A stretch of DNA of 64,000 bases from Maribacter flavus (GTDB lineage: Bacteria > Bacteroidota > Bacteroidia > Flavobacteriales > Flavobacteriaceae). The notes under the pieces were generated by a model. It was not told where the DNA came from. It did not search any database and saw only the letters and a list, made by a program, of their open reading frames with translations. A program made the translations under genes and the position numbers. Below, piece after piece: positions 54,272-62,598 of this stretch. How positions within the stretch are numbered: position 1 is the stretch's first letter; every line of letters starts with the position of its first letter. The stretch covers positions 62,001 through 126,000 of the forward strand of contig NZ_VUOE01000003.1 of the NCBI RefSeq assembly GCF_008386635.1. The letters run 5' to 3'.

Positions 54272-55933
54272 ATGGCAGAAGTAATTAATATGCCGCGATT
54301 AAGCGATACCATGGAAGAAGGTACCGTTGCAAAGTGGTTGAAAAACGTAGGGGATAAGGTAGAAGAAGGCGATATTTTGGCTGAAATCGAAACGGATAAG
54401 GCCACTATGGAGTTTGAATCATTTTACCAAGGTACATTGCTTCATATTGGTATTGAGGAAGGTGATGGGGCTCCTGTAGATACATTGTTGGCGATTATAG
54501 GTGAAGAAGGAGAGGACATTTCCGGACTTTTGAACGGTGGGGGAAGTCAAAAGAAAGAAGAAAATGCTTCGGAAGACAAAGCCGAAGAAAAGAGCGCTGA
54601 AACTTCGGATGATTCGAAGGATGAAGAAGGCGACACATCGGCCACTGAAATTCCTGAAGGAGTTGAAATCGTGAAGATGCCGCGCCTTAGCGATACCATG
54701 GAAGAAGGAACCGTCGCCAGTTGGTTGAAACAAGTGGGAGACGAGGTTGAGGAAGGTGATATCTTGGCCGAAATCGAGACGGACAAGGCAACCATGGAAT
54801 TCGAGTCTTTCTATTCCGGAAAGTTACTTCATATTGGAATCCAGGAAGGGGAATCCGCGCCCGTTGATGCTGTTTTAGCCGTCATAGGACCCGATGGTAC
54901 CGATGTTGATGCGGTTTTGAACGCAAAGTCGGGCTCCAAAAAAAGTACAAAGACAGAAGCAAAAAAAGAAGAAGCATCAAAGGCTTCCGAAACAGAAGAT
55001 ACATCGAGTAAGGAATCTACTTCCGCAACTTCGGATGGCAATAGAATCTTTGCATCGCCCTTGGCAAAGAAAATAGCAGAGGATAAGGGAATCGACCTTT
55101 CTAAAGTGTCCGGTACGGGCGATAATGGGAGAATCATTAAAAAGGATATAGAAAACTACAAACCTGCGGAAGCACCAAAAGCTGCACCGGAAGTTTCAAA
55201 ATCGGAAAAGGCCAGTGTGCCTGCTGTTTCCATGGCAATTCCTGCTGGTGAGGAAGGTGTGGAGGAAAGCAAGAATTCCAATATGCGAAAGGCCATCGCC
55301 AAGGCATTGGGGAATTCCAAGTTTACCGCACCCCATTTCTATTTGACCATTGAGGTGGATATGGATAACGCCATCGCTTCAAGGGCCCAGATAAATAGCC
55401 TACCAGATACCAAGGTGTCTTTCAATGACATGGTACTAAAGGCCTGTGCCATGGCATTACGAAAACATCCTCAGGTTAATACAACATGGAACGGTGATAC
55501 CACTAAGCAGTACAAACATATCCATATGGGTGTTGCCGTAGCTGTGGACGAAGGGTTGGTTGTGCCGGTAATTAAGCATGCGGACTTACTGGGCCTTACG
55601 CAGATTGGTGCAGCAGTAAAGGAGTTGGCCGGTAAGGCAAGAAACAAGAAAATCGCTCCCTCTGAAATGGAAGGAAGTACATTTACCGTTTCCAACTTGG
55701 GAATGTTCGGGATACAGGAATTCACATCGATTATAAATCAACCCAATTCCGCCATACTTTCCGTTGGGGCCATCGTTGAAAAACCGGTGGTCAAAAATGG
55801 GGAAATCGTGATAGGGAATACCATGAAATTGACCTTGGCCTGCGACCATAGAACTGTTGATGGTGCCGTGGGAGCGCAATTTTTACAGACGCTTAGGTAC
55901 TATGTGGAAAACCCTGTGACCATGTTGGCCTAA
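54272..55933 (+). CDS. pdhC: Dihydrolipoamide acetyltransferase (E2) of pyruvate dehydrogenase
   Basis: A 553-residue E2 with two N-terminal lipoyl domains, each with the lipoylation Lys in ETDKATMEFES (K43 and K172), joined by acidic, Ser/Glu-rich linkers. The E1/E3-binding domain is at about 257-295 (IFASPLAKKIAEDKGIDL). The catalytic domain runs to the C-terminus with the active site DHRTVDG (H526, D530). The two lipoyl segments are near-identical at the protein level, an internal duplication. It transfers the acetyl group to CoA and forms the core of the complex. Confidence 0.96.
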   Translation: MAEVINMPRLSDTMEEGTVAKWLKNVGDKVEEGDILAEIETDKATMEFESFYQGTLLHIGIEEGDGAPVDTLLAIIGEEGEDISGLLNGGGSQKKEENASEDKAEEKSAETSDDSKDEEGDTSATEIPEGVEIVKMPRLSDTMEEGTVASWLKQVGDEVEEGDILAEIETDKATMEFESFYSGKLLHIGIQEGESAPVDAVLAVIGPDGTDVDAVLNAKSGSKKSTKTEAKKEEASKASETEDTSSKESTSATSDGNRIFASPLAKKIAEDKGIDLSKVSGTGDNGRIIKKDIENYKPAEAPKAAPEVSKSEKASVPAVSMAIPAGEEGVEESKNSNMRKAIAKALGNSKFTAPHFYLTIEVDMDNAIASRAQINSLPDTKVSFNDMVLKACAMALRKHPQVNTTWNGDTTKQYKHIHMGVAVAVDEGLVVPVIKHADLLGLTQIGAAVKELAGKARNKKIAPSEMEGSTFTVSNLGMFGIQEFTSIINQPNSAILSVGAIVEKPVVKNGEIVIGNTMKLTLACDHRTVDGAVGAQFLQTLRYYVENPVTMLA

Positions 55934-55955
55934 TCGGCTCAGAACAATATAGTCT

Positions 55956-55986
55956 AAAAGCATCTCTTAACGGAGATGCTTTTTTT
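55956..55986 (+). terminator. Intrinsic terminator after pdhC
   Basis: AAAAGCATCTC (55956-55966) pairs with GAGATGCTTTT (55973-55983) across TTAACG, followed by T. Confidence 0.88.
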
Positions 55987-56012
55987 TATCTTTATCACTC
56001 AAACACATTTAT

Positions 56013-57059
56013 ATGATACGAACGCTGACAAGTTTTCTTTCCGTCCTGATTTTGGTTTCCTGTGGGTCCAAAAAGATAAACAATGAAACGGTATTGAACC
56101 CAGATGGTCCTGAGGGACTTAAAGGAAGAATGGTTTCGGAGGAAATTAAGACTTCCATGAACGATTCGGGAAAATTCAGTGGCAAGGAGGTTGTTTTTTC
56201 AACTTCGGAGGATATCGCCGTACTTATGGATTATTTGGCATCCGATGCATTAAAGGGAAGAGGATCCGGTACCAAAGGCATCGAAATGGCGGCCGACTTT
56301 ATAGAAGACCGATTTTCATCCAGTGGCATCGCACCTTATTTTACGACCTATAAGGATACCTTGGAAAACTTTGAAGGAGTAGCGTTCAACGTTGTAGGGG
56401 TTTTGGAGGGTACAGACCCAGCTTTGAAGAACGAATATGTGATGCTGGGCGCACATTATGATCATCTTGGGATTGTAAGTCCTGAGAATGGGGACGATAT
56501 TGCAAACGGCGCCAATGACAATGCATCTGGAACCACAACGGTCATGGAACTCGCCCGATATTTTGGCAAGGAAAAATCGAATAAAAGAAGTCTTATTTTT
56601 GCATTGTTCAGTGCGGAAGAAAAAGGACTTTTAGGTTCAAGGCATTTGGCCAAAAAGCTGAAAGATCAAGGATTGGATATGTATGCCATGTTGAATTATG
56701 AAATGGTGGGCGTACCCATGGTGGACAAGGACCATTTGGTGTATCTCACGGGGTACGAATTATCGAACATGGCCGAGGTTAGTAACGCCTACGCCGGGGA
56801 AAAGGTAGTTGGGTTCTTGCCCCAAGCCAAGGAATTCAATCTCTTTAAAAGATCGGATAATTATGCATTCCATCAAGAGTTCAATATTCCCTCCCAAACG
56901 TACAGTACGTTTGACTTTACGAACTTTCCCTACTATCACAAAGTGGACGACGAAACCTCCGAAATGGATTATGGACATATGGCCATTATCGTCAACAAAA
57001 TGATACCCATTGTGGAAGGGATCGCCAATTCGCCGGTTAAGGAAATAAAATATAAGTAA
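56013..57059 (+). CDS. M28-family metallopeptidase, lipoprotein
   Basis: A 348-residue protein with a lipoprotein signal (FLSVLILVSCGSKK, Cys17). The M28 zinc sites are visible: GAHYDHLGIV (His, Asp), GANDNASGTTTVMELAR (bridging Asp), FSAEEKGLLGSRH (catalytic Glu pair) and the distal His in FPYYHKVDDE. M28 enzymes of this kind are mostly aminopeptidases acting outside the cytoplasm. Its stop overlaps the start of the SDR gene by one base (TAATG), so the two are translationally coupled. Confidence 0.9.
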   Translation: MIRTLTSFLSVLILVSCGSKKINNETVLNPDGPEGLKGRMVSEEIKTSMNDSGKFSGKEVVFSTSEDIAVLMDYLASDALKGRGSGTKGIEMAADFIEDRFSSSGIAPYFTTYKDTLENFEGVAFNVVGVLEGTDPALKNEYVMLGAHYDHLGIVSPENGDDIANGANDNASGTTTVMELARYFGKEKSNKRSLIFALFSAEEKGLLGSRHLAKKLKDQGLDMYAMLNYEMVGVPMVDKDHLVYLTGYELSNMAEVSNAYAGEKVVGFLPQAKEFNLFKRSDNYAFHQEFNIPSQTYSTFDFTNFPYYHKVDDETSEMDYGHMAIIVNKMIPIVEGIANSPVKEIKYK

Positions 57060-57739
57060 TGGCCAACGTCATCATAACAGGATCAAGCAGGGGTATAGGC
57101 TTTGAAATGGCCCAATTGTTTGCCAATGAAGGACATTCCGTTTTGGCGCTTTCCAGAAATGAGGAGCCCATACAAAGCCTTGAAAATAAAAACATTACCG
57201 CGTTTTCGTTCGATTTGTCCCTTGCTTCGGATTTTGTAAGAGTTGAAGAATTTCTAAAAAAAGAATGGCAGATAGTGGATATCCTGATCAACAATGCAGG
57301 TGCCCTTTTGAACAAGCCTTTTGCCGAGACTTCTTTGGATGAATTTAAAAAGGTATATGATGTAAATGTCTTTGGGGTTGCGGCAATGACAAAATTGGTA
57401 GTACCCTATATGTCAAAAACGGGACATGTGATTACGGTCAGTTCCATGGGAGGAGTGCAGGGAAGTATGAAGTTTCCAGGCTTATCGGCCTATAGTTCGA
57501 GTAAGGGTGCAGTTATTACACTTACGGAATTGCTGGCGGAAGAATACAAGGAAACAGGTCCCTCGTTCAATGTATTGGCCTTGGGCGCTGTCCAGACCGA
57601 AATGCTGGAGGAAGCTTTTCCGGGATACAAAGCCCCGGTAACGGCATTGGAAATGGCAACATATATCAAGGAATTTGCGCTTGGCGGCCACACCCTCTTC
57701 AATGGGAAGTTACTTCAGGTTTCAAATTCTACCCCCTAA
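57059..57739 (+). CDS. Short-chain dehydrogenase/reductase
   Basis: A 226-residue classical SDR: cofactor motif TGSSRGIGFEMA, NNAG near residue 80, and the catalytic Ser...Tyr-x3-Lys (YSSSKG near 143). The specificity residues do not point to a known substrate. It is slightly shorter than typical classical SDRs (about 250). It starts on the last base of the M28 stop codon. Confidence 0.88.
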   Translation: MANVIITGSSRGIGFEMAQLFANEGHSVLALSRNEEPIQSLENKNITAFSFDLSLASDFVRVEEFLKKEWQIVDILINNAGALLNKPFAETSLDEFKKVYDVNVFGVAAMTKLVVPYMSKTGHVITVSSMGGVQGSMKFPGLSAYSSSKGAVITLTELLAEEYKETGPSFNVLALGAVQTEMLEEAFPGYKAPVTALEMATYIKEFALGGHTLFNGKLLQVSNSTP

Positions 57740-57830
57740 ATAGTGATGGTTTTAAGGCTATGACTACCAGTGTTTTGTTAATTAAAATCAATTCCGCTCA
57801 ATTCTTATTTTTTCGGGTATTTTTGTTTTA

Positions 57831-58433
57831 ATGGAAGCTATTTTAGGTAAATATTTGCCGGAAAGGTCTGTACATCCCTGTCTGCAACTCATTAAGGATA
57901 ATGGTGTGCATCTTAAGATTGTAAACGAAAGGGTTACCAGACATGGGGATTATAGGAGGCTCCCTGATGGCAAGCACGTGATTACCGTAAACGCTACCCT
58001 CAATAAATATCGGTTTTTAATTACCTTGGTTCATGAAATTGCGCATTTGGTCGCTTTTGAAAAATACGGACGCAGGATTAAGCCGCACGGGTTGGAGTGG
58101 AAAAGAACGTTTCAGTATTTAATGTTACCTTTTTTACGACCGGAAATTTTTCCGTCCAAATTATTGCCCTTGTTGGCCATTCATTTTAAAAGCCCCAAGG
58201 CCAGTAGTAGTACGGATGCGCGATTGTCCATTGCTTTACAGCAATTTGATGCGCAAGAAAATGACAAAACATACGTTTTTCAATTACCTTTTGGAAGTGT
58301 TTTCAGGATATATAATGGAAAGCTATTCAAGAAAGGCAATAAAAGAGTAAAAAGATTTGAATGCGTTGAGGTCAAGACGGGAAGGGTATACCTTTTTCAG
58401 CCCAATGCTGAGGTGGAACTTATAACCAGTTAA
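57831..58433 (+). CDS. SprT-like zinc metalloprotease-fold protein
   Basis: A 200-residue protein with the SprT-type HEIAH motif (LVHEIAHLVAFEKYG, about 63-77) and the third ligand region HGLEWKRTF. The C-terminal half has no zinc ribbon. Its role in bacteria is not known; the eukaryotic relative SPRTN degrades DNA-protein crosslinks. It ends 1 base before the manC start. Confidence 0.8.
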   Translation: MEAILGKYLPERSVHPCLQLIKDNGVHLKIVNERVTRHGDYRRLPDGKHVITVNATLNKYRFLITLVHEIAHLVAFEKYGRRIKPHGLEWKRTFQYLMLPFLRPEIFPSKLLPLLAIHFKSPKASSSTDARLSIALQQFDAQENDKTYVFQLPFGSVFRIYNGKLFKKGNKRVKRFECVEVKTGRVYLFQPNAEVELITS

Positions 58434-58434
58434 C

Positions 58435-59514
58435 ATGAACAAAAATTATTATGCCGTTTTAATGGCAGGGGGTGTGGGCTCAAGATTCTGGCCCATAAGT
58501 ACAACGGATTATCCCAAGCAATTCCATGATATGTTGGGCACGGGTGAAACGCTCATTCAAAAGACCTTTCAAAGGCTGAATAAGTTCGTTCCAACCGAGA
58601 ATATTCTAATTCTAACCAATGAACGCTACAACGATTTGGTTTTGGAACAGTTGCCCATGGTATCTCAAGAGCAGGTGGTTTTGGAACCTGCCATGAGAAA
58701 TACCGCACCGTGTATCCTTTACGCGGCCCTCAAGATTCAGAAAATGAACCCCAATGGGGTAATGATTGTGGCACCTAGCGACCATTGGATCGAGGACGAA
58801 GTGGCTTTTGCTAAAGACGTAACGGCTTGCTTCGATAAATGTGAAAAGGAAAAAGTGCTTTGTACATTGGGTATAAAACCCACATTTCCCAATACCGGTT
58901 TTGGATATATCGAGTTTGATAAATCCGATGAAAACCAGATCAAAAAGGTAAATCAGTTCAGGGAAAAGCCCGATTACTCAACGGCCAAGGAATTTTTGGT
59001 TCAGGGGAATTTTTTGTGGAACGCCGGTATTTTCATGTGGAGCGTAAAAACCATAGTGGATGCTTTTAAAGAGTATCAATCAACGCAATTTAATCTGTTC
59101 CATGATGGGCTTTCCTGTTTGAATACATCCGAAGAAAAAGATTTTATCGCTGAAAATTATCCGAAAGCTGAAAATATTTCCATTGACTATGCTATTTTGG
59201 AAAAGTCCGATGCCATTTTTGTTCTAGAAGCCACATTTGATTGGAACGACCTTGGCACGTGGGGTTCCTTGTTCGATAAATTGAACAAGGACAACATGGG
59301 CAACGCAGTCGTCAACGCCCAACTTTCGGCCGAGGATGCCACAGGGAATATGATCCGTACCCCTAAAGACAAGATAGTAGTTGTTGACGGGCTGAAGGAT
59401 TACATCATAGTGGACAAGGAAGAAGTATTGTTAATTTATCCAAAAGCCAAGGAGCAGGATATTAAAAAGGTACTAAATTCGGTCAAGGAAAATTTTGGTG
59501 ATAAGTACGCGTAA
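58435..59514 (+). CDS. manC: Mannose-1-phosphate guanylyltransferase
   Basis: A 359-residue nucleotidyltransferase: MAGGVGSRFWPISTTDYPKQF is the GTP-binding signature, followed by VAPSDHWI, FREKPD and NFLWNAGIFMW. It makes GDP-mannose from GTP and mannose-1-phosphate for surface glycans. It lacks the C-terminal phosphomannose isomerase domain found in bifunctional AlgA-type enzymes, normal for the short form. It lies 2 bases before the DUF389 gene. Confidence 0.93.
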   Translation: MNKNYYAVLMAGGVGSRFWPISTTDYPKQFHDMLGTGETLIQKTFQRLNKFVPTENILILTNERYNDLVLEQLPMVSQEQVVLEPAMRNTAPCILYAALKIQKMNPNGVMIVAPSDHWIEDEVAFAKDVTACFDKCEKEKVLCTLGIKPTFPNTGFGYIEFDKSDENQIKKVNQFREKPDYSTAKEFLVQGNFLWNAGIFMWSVKTIVDAFKEYQSTQFNLFHDGLSCLNTSEEKDFIAENYPKAENISIDYAILEKSDAIFVLEATFDWNDLGTWGSLFDKLNKDNMGNAVVNAQLSAEDATGNMIRTPKDKIVVVDGLKDYIIVDKEEVLLIYPKAKEQDIKKVLNSVKENFGDKYA

Positions 59515-59516
59515 CT

Positions 59517-60986
59517 ATGCAGGATAAATTCGGTCAGGACAACGTTACTCCAACGGACAATACCCCGGATAGCGGGGACGAGGTAAAAAGGGACTTTCAG
59601 GGACTTTTGGGCAGTATAAAAAAGTTTCTTCTGGAATTGCTGGACATAAGGACCAACACGGACCAGGATGCCACTAGGGAAGCGATCATTGCAGATATTC
59701 CCTTTAAGGGACATACCTCATGGATCCTTGTTTGCTCCATCTTTATTGCCTCCATCGGGTTGAACGCAAACTCTACTGCGGTAGTTATTGGCGCTATGTT
59801 AATTTCTCCCCTAATGGGCCCAATTTTAGGTATTGGGCTTTCCGTAGGTATCAATGATATCGATACACTAAAAAGATCTTTAAAGAATTTTGGGGTGATG
59901 GTGGTTTTAAGCGTGCTGACCGCTTTTCTTTTCTTCAGGTTCTTTCCGCTGCGGGACGAGTCCTCCGAGCTTTTGGCAAGAACCGCCCCGGATATACGCG
60001 ATGTGTTGATCGCATTTTTTGGTGGATTGGCCTTGGTAATCGCAAGGGCGAAAAAAGGAACCATCGCAAGTGTCATCTTTGGTGTGGCCATCGCGACAGC
60101 CTTGATGCCTCCATTATGCACCGTTGGCTTTGGATTGGCAATAGGTAATTGGGACTATGCCAGTGGGGCCATGTACCTATTCACCATAAACACCATCTTC
60201 ATTGCACTGGCCACCTTTCTGGTGATTAAGTTGTTGCGTTTTCCAATGGTACGCTATGTCAACTCAAAACGAAGAAAATTCATCGCAAGGCTGGCCTCAG
60301 CTGTGGCCATTGCGGTCATGATTCCCGCGAGCATCACGTTTTGGAACGCGTTACAGGAATCTTTGTTCAGGAAACAAGCCACTATTTTTATCGATGAGAA
60401 TGTAGTGCCCTATCAATTTTCAGGTCAGGGAAGGTTTTTGGAGAATTTCACGGATTTGGAATATAACAACGGGGAGAATTCTACAATAGAACTGGTTTTT
60501 ATGGGCAATGAGGCCATCCCCGATAATATAATCGCTACCTGGCGTGCCCAATTGGCGGATAACCCCCGACTGAAGGACACGGATCTGCAGATTATACAAG
60601 GAGGGCAAAGCGAGGAGGTAAACCAGCTCAAATACATTAATGAACTTTACGAGACCCAGAAGAACCAGCTGAGCAGCAAGGACGAAAAAATTGCCTTTTT
60701 GGAAAGTGAATTGTCAAGATTAAGTAAAGGGGCAGTAGGTCAGATTCCCTTTAAAGAAATAAGTATGGAGGCCAAAACAAATTACGAGAATTTGGAACGC
60801 TTGGGATATTCTTATTTAATAGCAACAGATTTCCAAAAGACGGATACCATACCGGTTTTCGAAATTACTTGGAAAAAGGAAGCCAGGAGAAACCAAACGG
60901 TCAAGGATACCCAAAAGTTATTGAATTGGCTCAAGCTTCGTTTGAACAATGACAATATTCAGGTAAAGGAAGTAATGGAGGATTAA
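59517..60986 (+). CDS. DUF389 membrane protein
   Basis: A 489-residue protein with about six TM helices between residues 65 and 285, containing the DUF389 signature STAVVIGAMLISPLMGPILGIGLSVG and VIFGVAIATALMPPLCTVGFGLA. The C-terminal 200 residues are soluble and include a coiled-coil-like stretch (LYETQKNQLSSKDEKIAFLESELSRL). The family is widespread and uncharacterised. Its stop overlaps the convergent mlaF-like gene by 4 bases. Confidence 0.85.
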   Translation: MQDKFGQDNVTPTDNTPDSGDEVKRDFQGLLGSIKKFLLELLDIRTNTDQDATREAIIADIPFKGHTSWILVCSIFIASIGLNANSTAVVIGAMLISPLMGPILGIGLSVGINDIDTLKRSLKNFGVMVVLSVLTAFLFFRFFPLRDESSELLARTAPDIRDVLIAFFGGLALVIARAKKGTIASVIFGVAIATALMPPLCTVGFGLAIGNWDYASGAMYLFTINTIFIALATFLVIKLLRFPMVRYVNSKRRKFIARLASAVAIAVMIPASITFWNALQESLFRKQATIFIDENVVPYQFSGQGRFLENFTDLEYNNGENSTIELVFMGNEAIPDNIIATWRAQLADNPRLKDTDLQIIQGGQSEEVNQLKYINELYETQKNQLSSKDEKIAFLESELSRLSKGAVGQIPFKEISMEAKTNYENLERLGYSYLIATDFQKTDTIPVFEITWKKEARRNQTVKDTQKLLNWLKLRLNNDNIQVKEVMED

Positions 60987-61750
60987 TTTCGTTCCTCAAT
61001 GTACATCTGCCGTACTTTTTTAAAAAGATCGGAAGAATAGACAAAATTGGTGACCGCCTCGTTCTCGGTCTTGAATATTTCGTTCTTTGTGCCTTCCCAT
61101 TCCTTAAGACCATCTTTTAAGAATAGAATTTTTTCTCCAATCTGCATTACGGAATTCATGTCATGGGTATTGATTATCGTAGTAATGTTATATTCTTCCG
61201 TAATCTCCTTGATAAGATCATCGATGAGGATAGCCGTCTTTGGATCTAATCCAGAATTGGGTTCGTCACAAAATAGGTACTTGGGGTTCATAACGATGGC
61301 CCTGGCAATAGCGACACGTTTCTGCATTCCTCCGGAAATTTCTGCCGGATACTTATGATGTGCATCCACCAAGTTTACCCGTTTCAAAACGGTATTCACA
61401 CGGTCGTCCATTTCAGATGCCGATTGTTTTGTGAACATTTCCAAAGGAAATTTCACATTGCCGGCTACAGTCATACTATCGAACAGAGCACTTCCCTGGA
61501 AGACCATGCCCATTTCCTGCCTTAAATCGCGTTTCTCGTTTTCGGTGAGGTCTGAATATTTTTTTCCGTCATACACGATACTTCCTTTTTCCGGAGAAAA
61601 CAACCCCAAAAGGCATTTGAGGAATACCGTTTTTCCGGAGCCACTCTGACCTATAATCAAATTGGTCTTGCCATTTTCAAAGGTGGTGGAGATACCTTTT
61701 AAAATATGTGCGTCACCAAAGGATTTATGTATGTTGTTCACCTCGATCAT
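60983..61750 (-). CDS. MlaF-like ABC transporter ATP-binding protein
   Basis: A 255-residue ATPase: Walker A GQSGSGKTVFLKCLLG, signature EISGGMQKRVAIARA, Walker B YLFCDEPNSGLDP and H-loop INTHDMNS. With the MlaE-like permease next to it (overlap of one base) it energises lipid or sterol transport between inner and outer membranes. The substrate-binding MCE protein (MlaD) is not in the window. Confidence 0.9.
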   Translation of the reverse strand: MIEVNNIHKSFGDAHILKGISTTFENGKTNLIIGQSGSGKTVFLKCLLGLFSPEKGSIVYDGKKYSDLTENEKRDLRQEMGMVFQGSALFDSMTVAGNVKFPLEMFTKQSASEMDDRVNTVLKRVNLVDAHHKYPAEISGGMQKRVAIARAIVMNPKYLFCDEPNSGLDPKTAILIDDLIKEITEEYNITTIINTHDMNSVMQIGEKILFLKDGLKEWEGTKNEIFKTENEAVTNFVYSSDLFKKVRQMYIEERN

Positions 61751-62487
61751 TAGCCTAAAAGTAGTTGGGTTAGCAAATAGTTCAAAATGATTATGACCAC
61801 GCTGGTCCAGACAAAGGACGTGGTACTGGCCTTTCCTACTTCCAGGGCCCCGCCTTTCATATAGTATCCATGAAAGGAAGGTATGGTGGCTATGATGAAT
61901 GCAAAGATCAGTGTCTTAATGAAGGCGTAGGCAATATGAAAGGGAATAAAATCGGTCTGAAGCCCGGTCACAAAGTCGGTACTCGTTAAAAATCCGCCAA
62001 ACACCCCAGCGAGCCAACCTCCAAAAATTCCAACATACATGGAAATGGCAATCGCAAAAGGGTAAAAGAGCATCGCAATGATTTTTGGGAATACCAAATA
62101 GTTCAAGGAATTTACGCCCATGACTTCCAAGGCATCGATTTGTTCCGTGACCCGCATGGTTCCAATACTCGAAGTAATGTAAGAACCCACTTTTCCCGCC
62201 ATGATTATGGATACGAACGTAGGTGCAAATTCCAATATAACGGACTGCCTTGTGGCAAATCCAATGAGACTTCTTGGAATGATGGGATTCGTGAGATTCA
62301 GTGCGGTCTGTATGGCAACAACGGCGCCAATAAAAAAGGAAATGAAGATAATGATGCCAAGTGATCCGTACACTAGTTCATCTACTTCTTTTAAAATCAG
62401 GGATTTCATTATGCGCCATTTGGTGGGCTTCTTAAAAACCTCTACGACCATCATGGAATAGCTGCCAATCGACGCTAAATAATTCAT
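61750..62487 (-). CDS. MlaE-like ABC transporter permease
   Basis: A 245-residue membrane protein of the MlaE/YrbE family with five or six TM helices, and the family signature EQIDALEVMGVNSLNYLVFPKIIAM. It forms the membrane core for the MlaF-like ATPase that follows it. In flavobacteria an mce gene is usually next; here the upstream neighbour is the divergent alkaline phosphatase. Confidence 0.9.
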   Translation of the reverse strand: MNYLASIGSYSMMVVEVFKKPTKWRIMKSLILKEVDELVYGSLGIIIFISFFIGAVVAIQTALNLTNPIIPRSLIGFATRQSVILEFAPTFVSIIMAGKVGSYITSSIGTMRVTEQIDALEVMGVNSLNYLVFPKIIAMLFYPFAIAISMYVGIFGGWLAGVFGGFLTSTDFVTGLQTDFIPFHIAYAFIKTLIFAFIIATIPSFHGYYMKGGALEVGKASTTSFVWTSVVIIILNYLLTQLLLG

Positions 62488-62598
62488 CCCTTTAAAATAG
62501 ATTTGTTACGGTAAAAATAACAATAATGGATTTGATTTAACTTCCAATTAATTTTTTCAGGGCTATTTTCTTTATTTTTACGCCTTAATATTTTAGGC

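Noticed and set aside
59597..60121. 174-codon minus-strand frame inside the DUF389 gene
   Set aside because: Shadow of the TM-rich DUF389 coding sequence.
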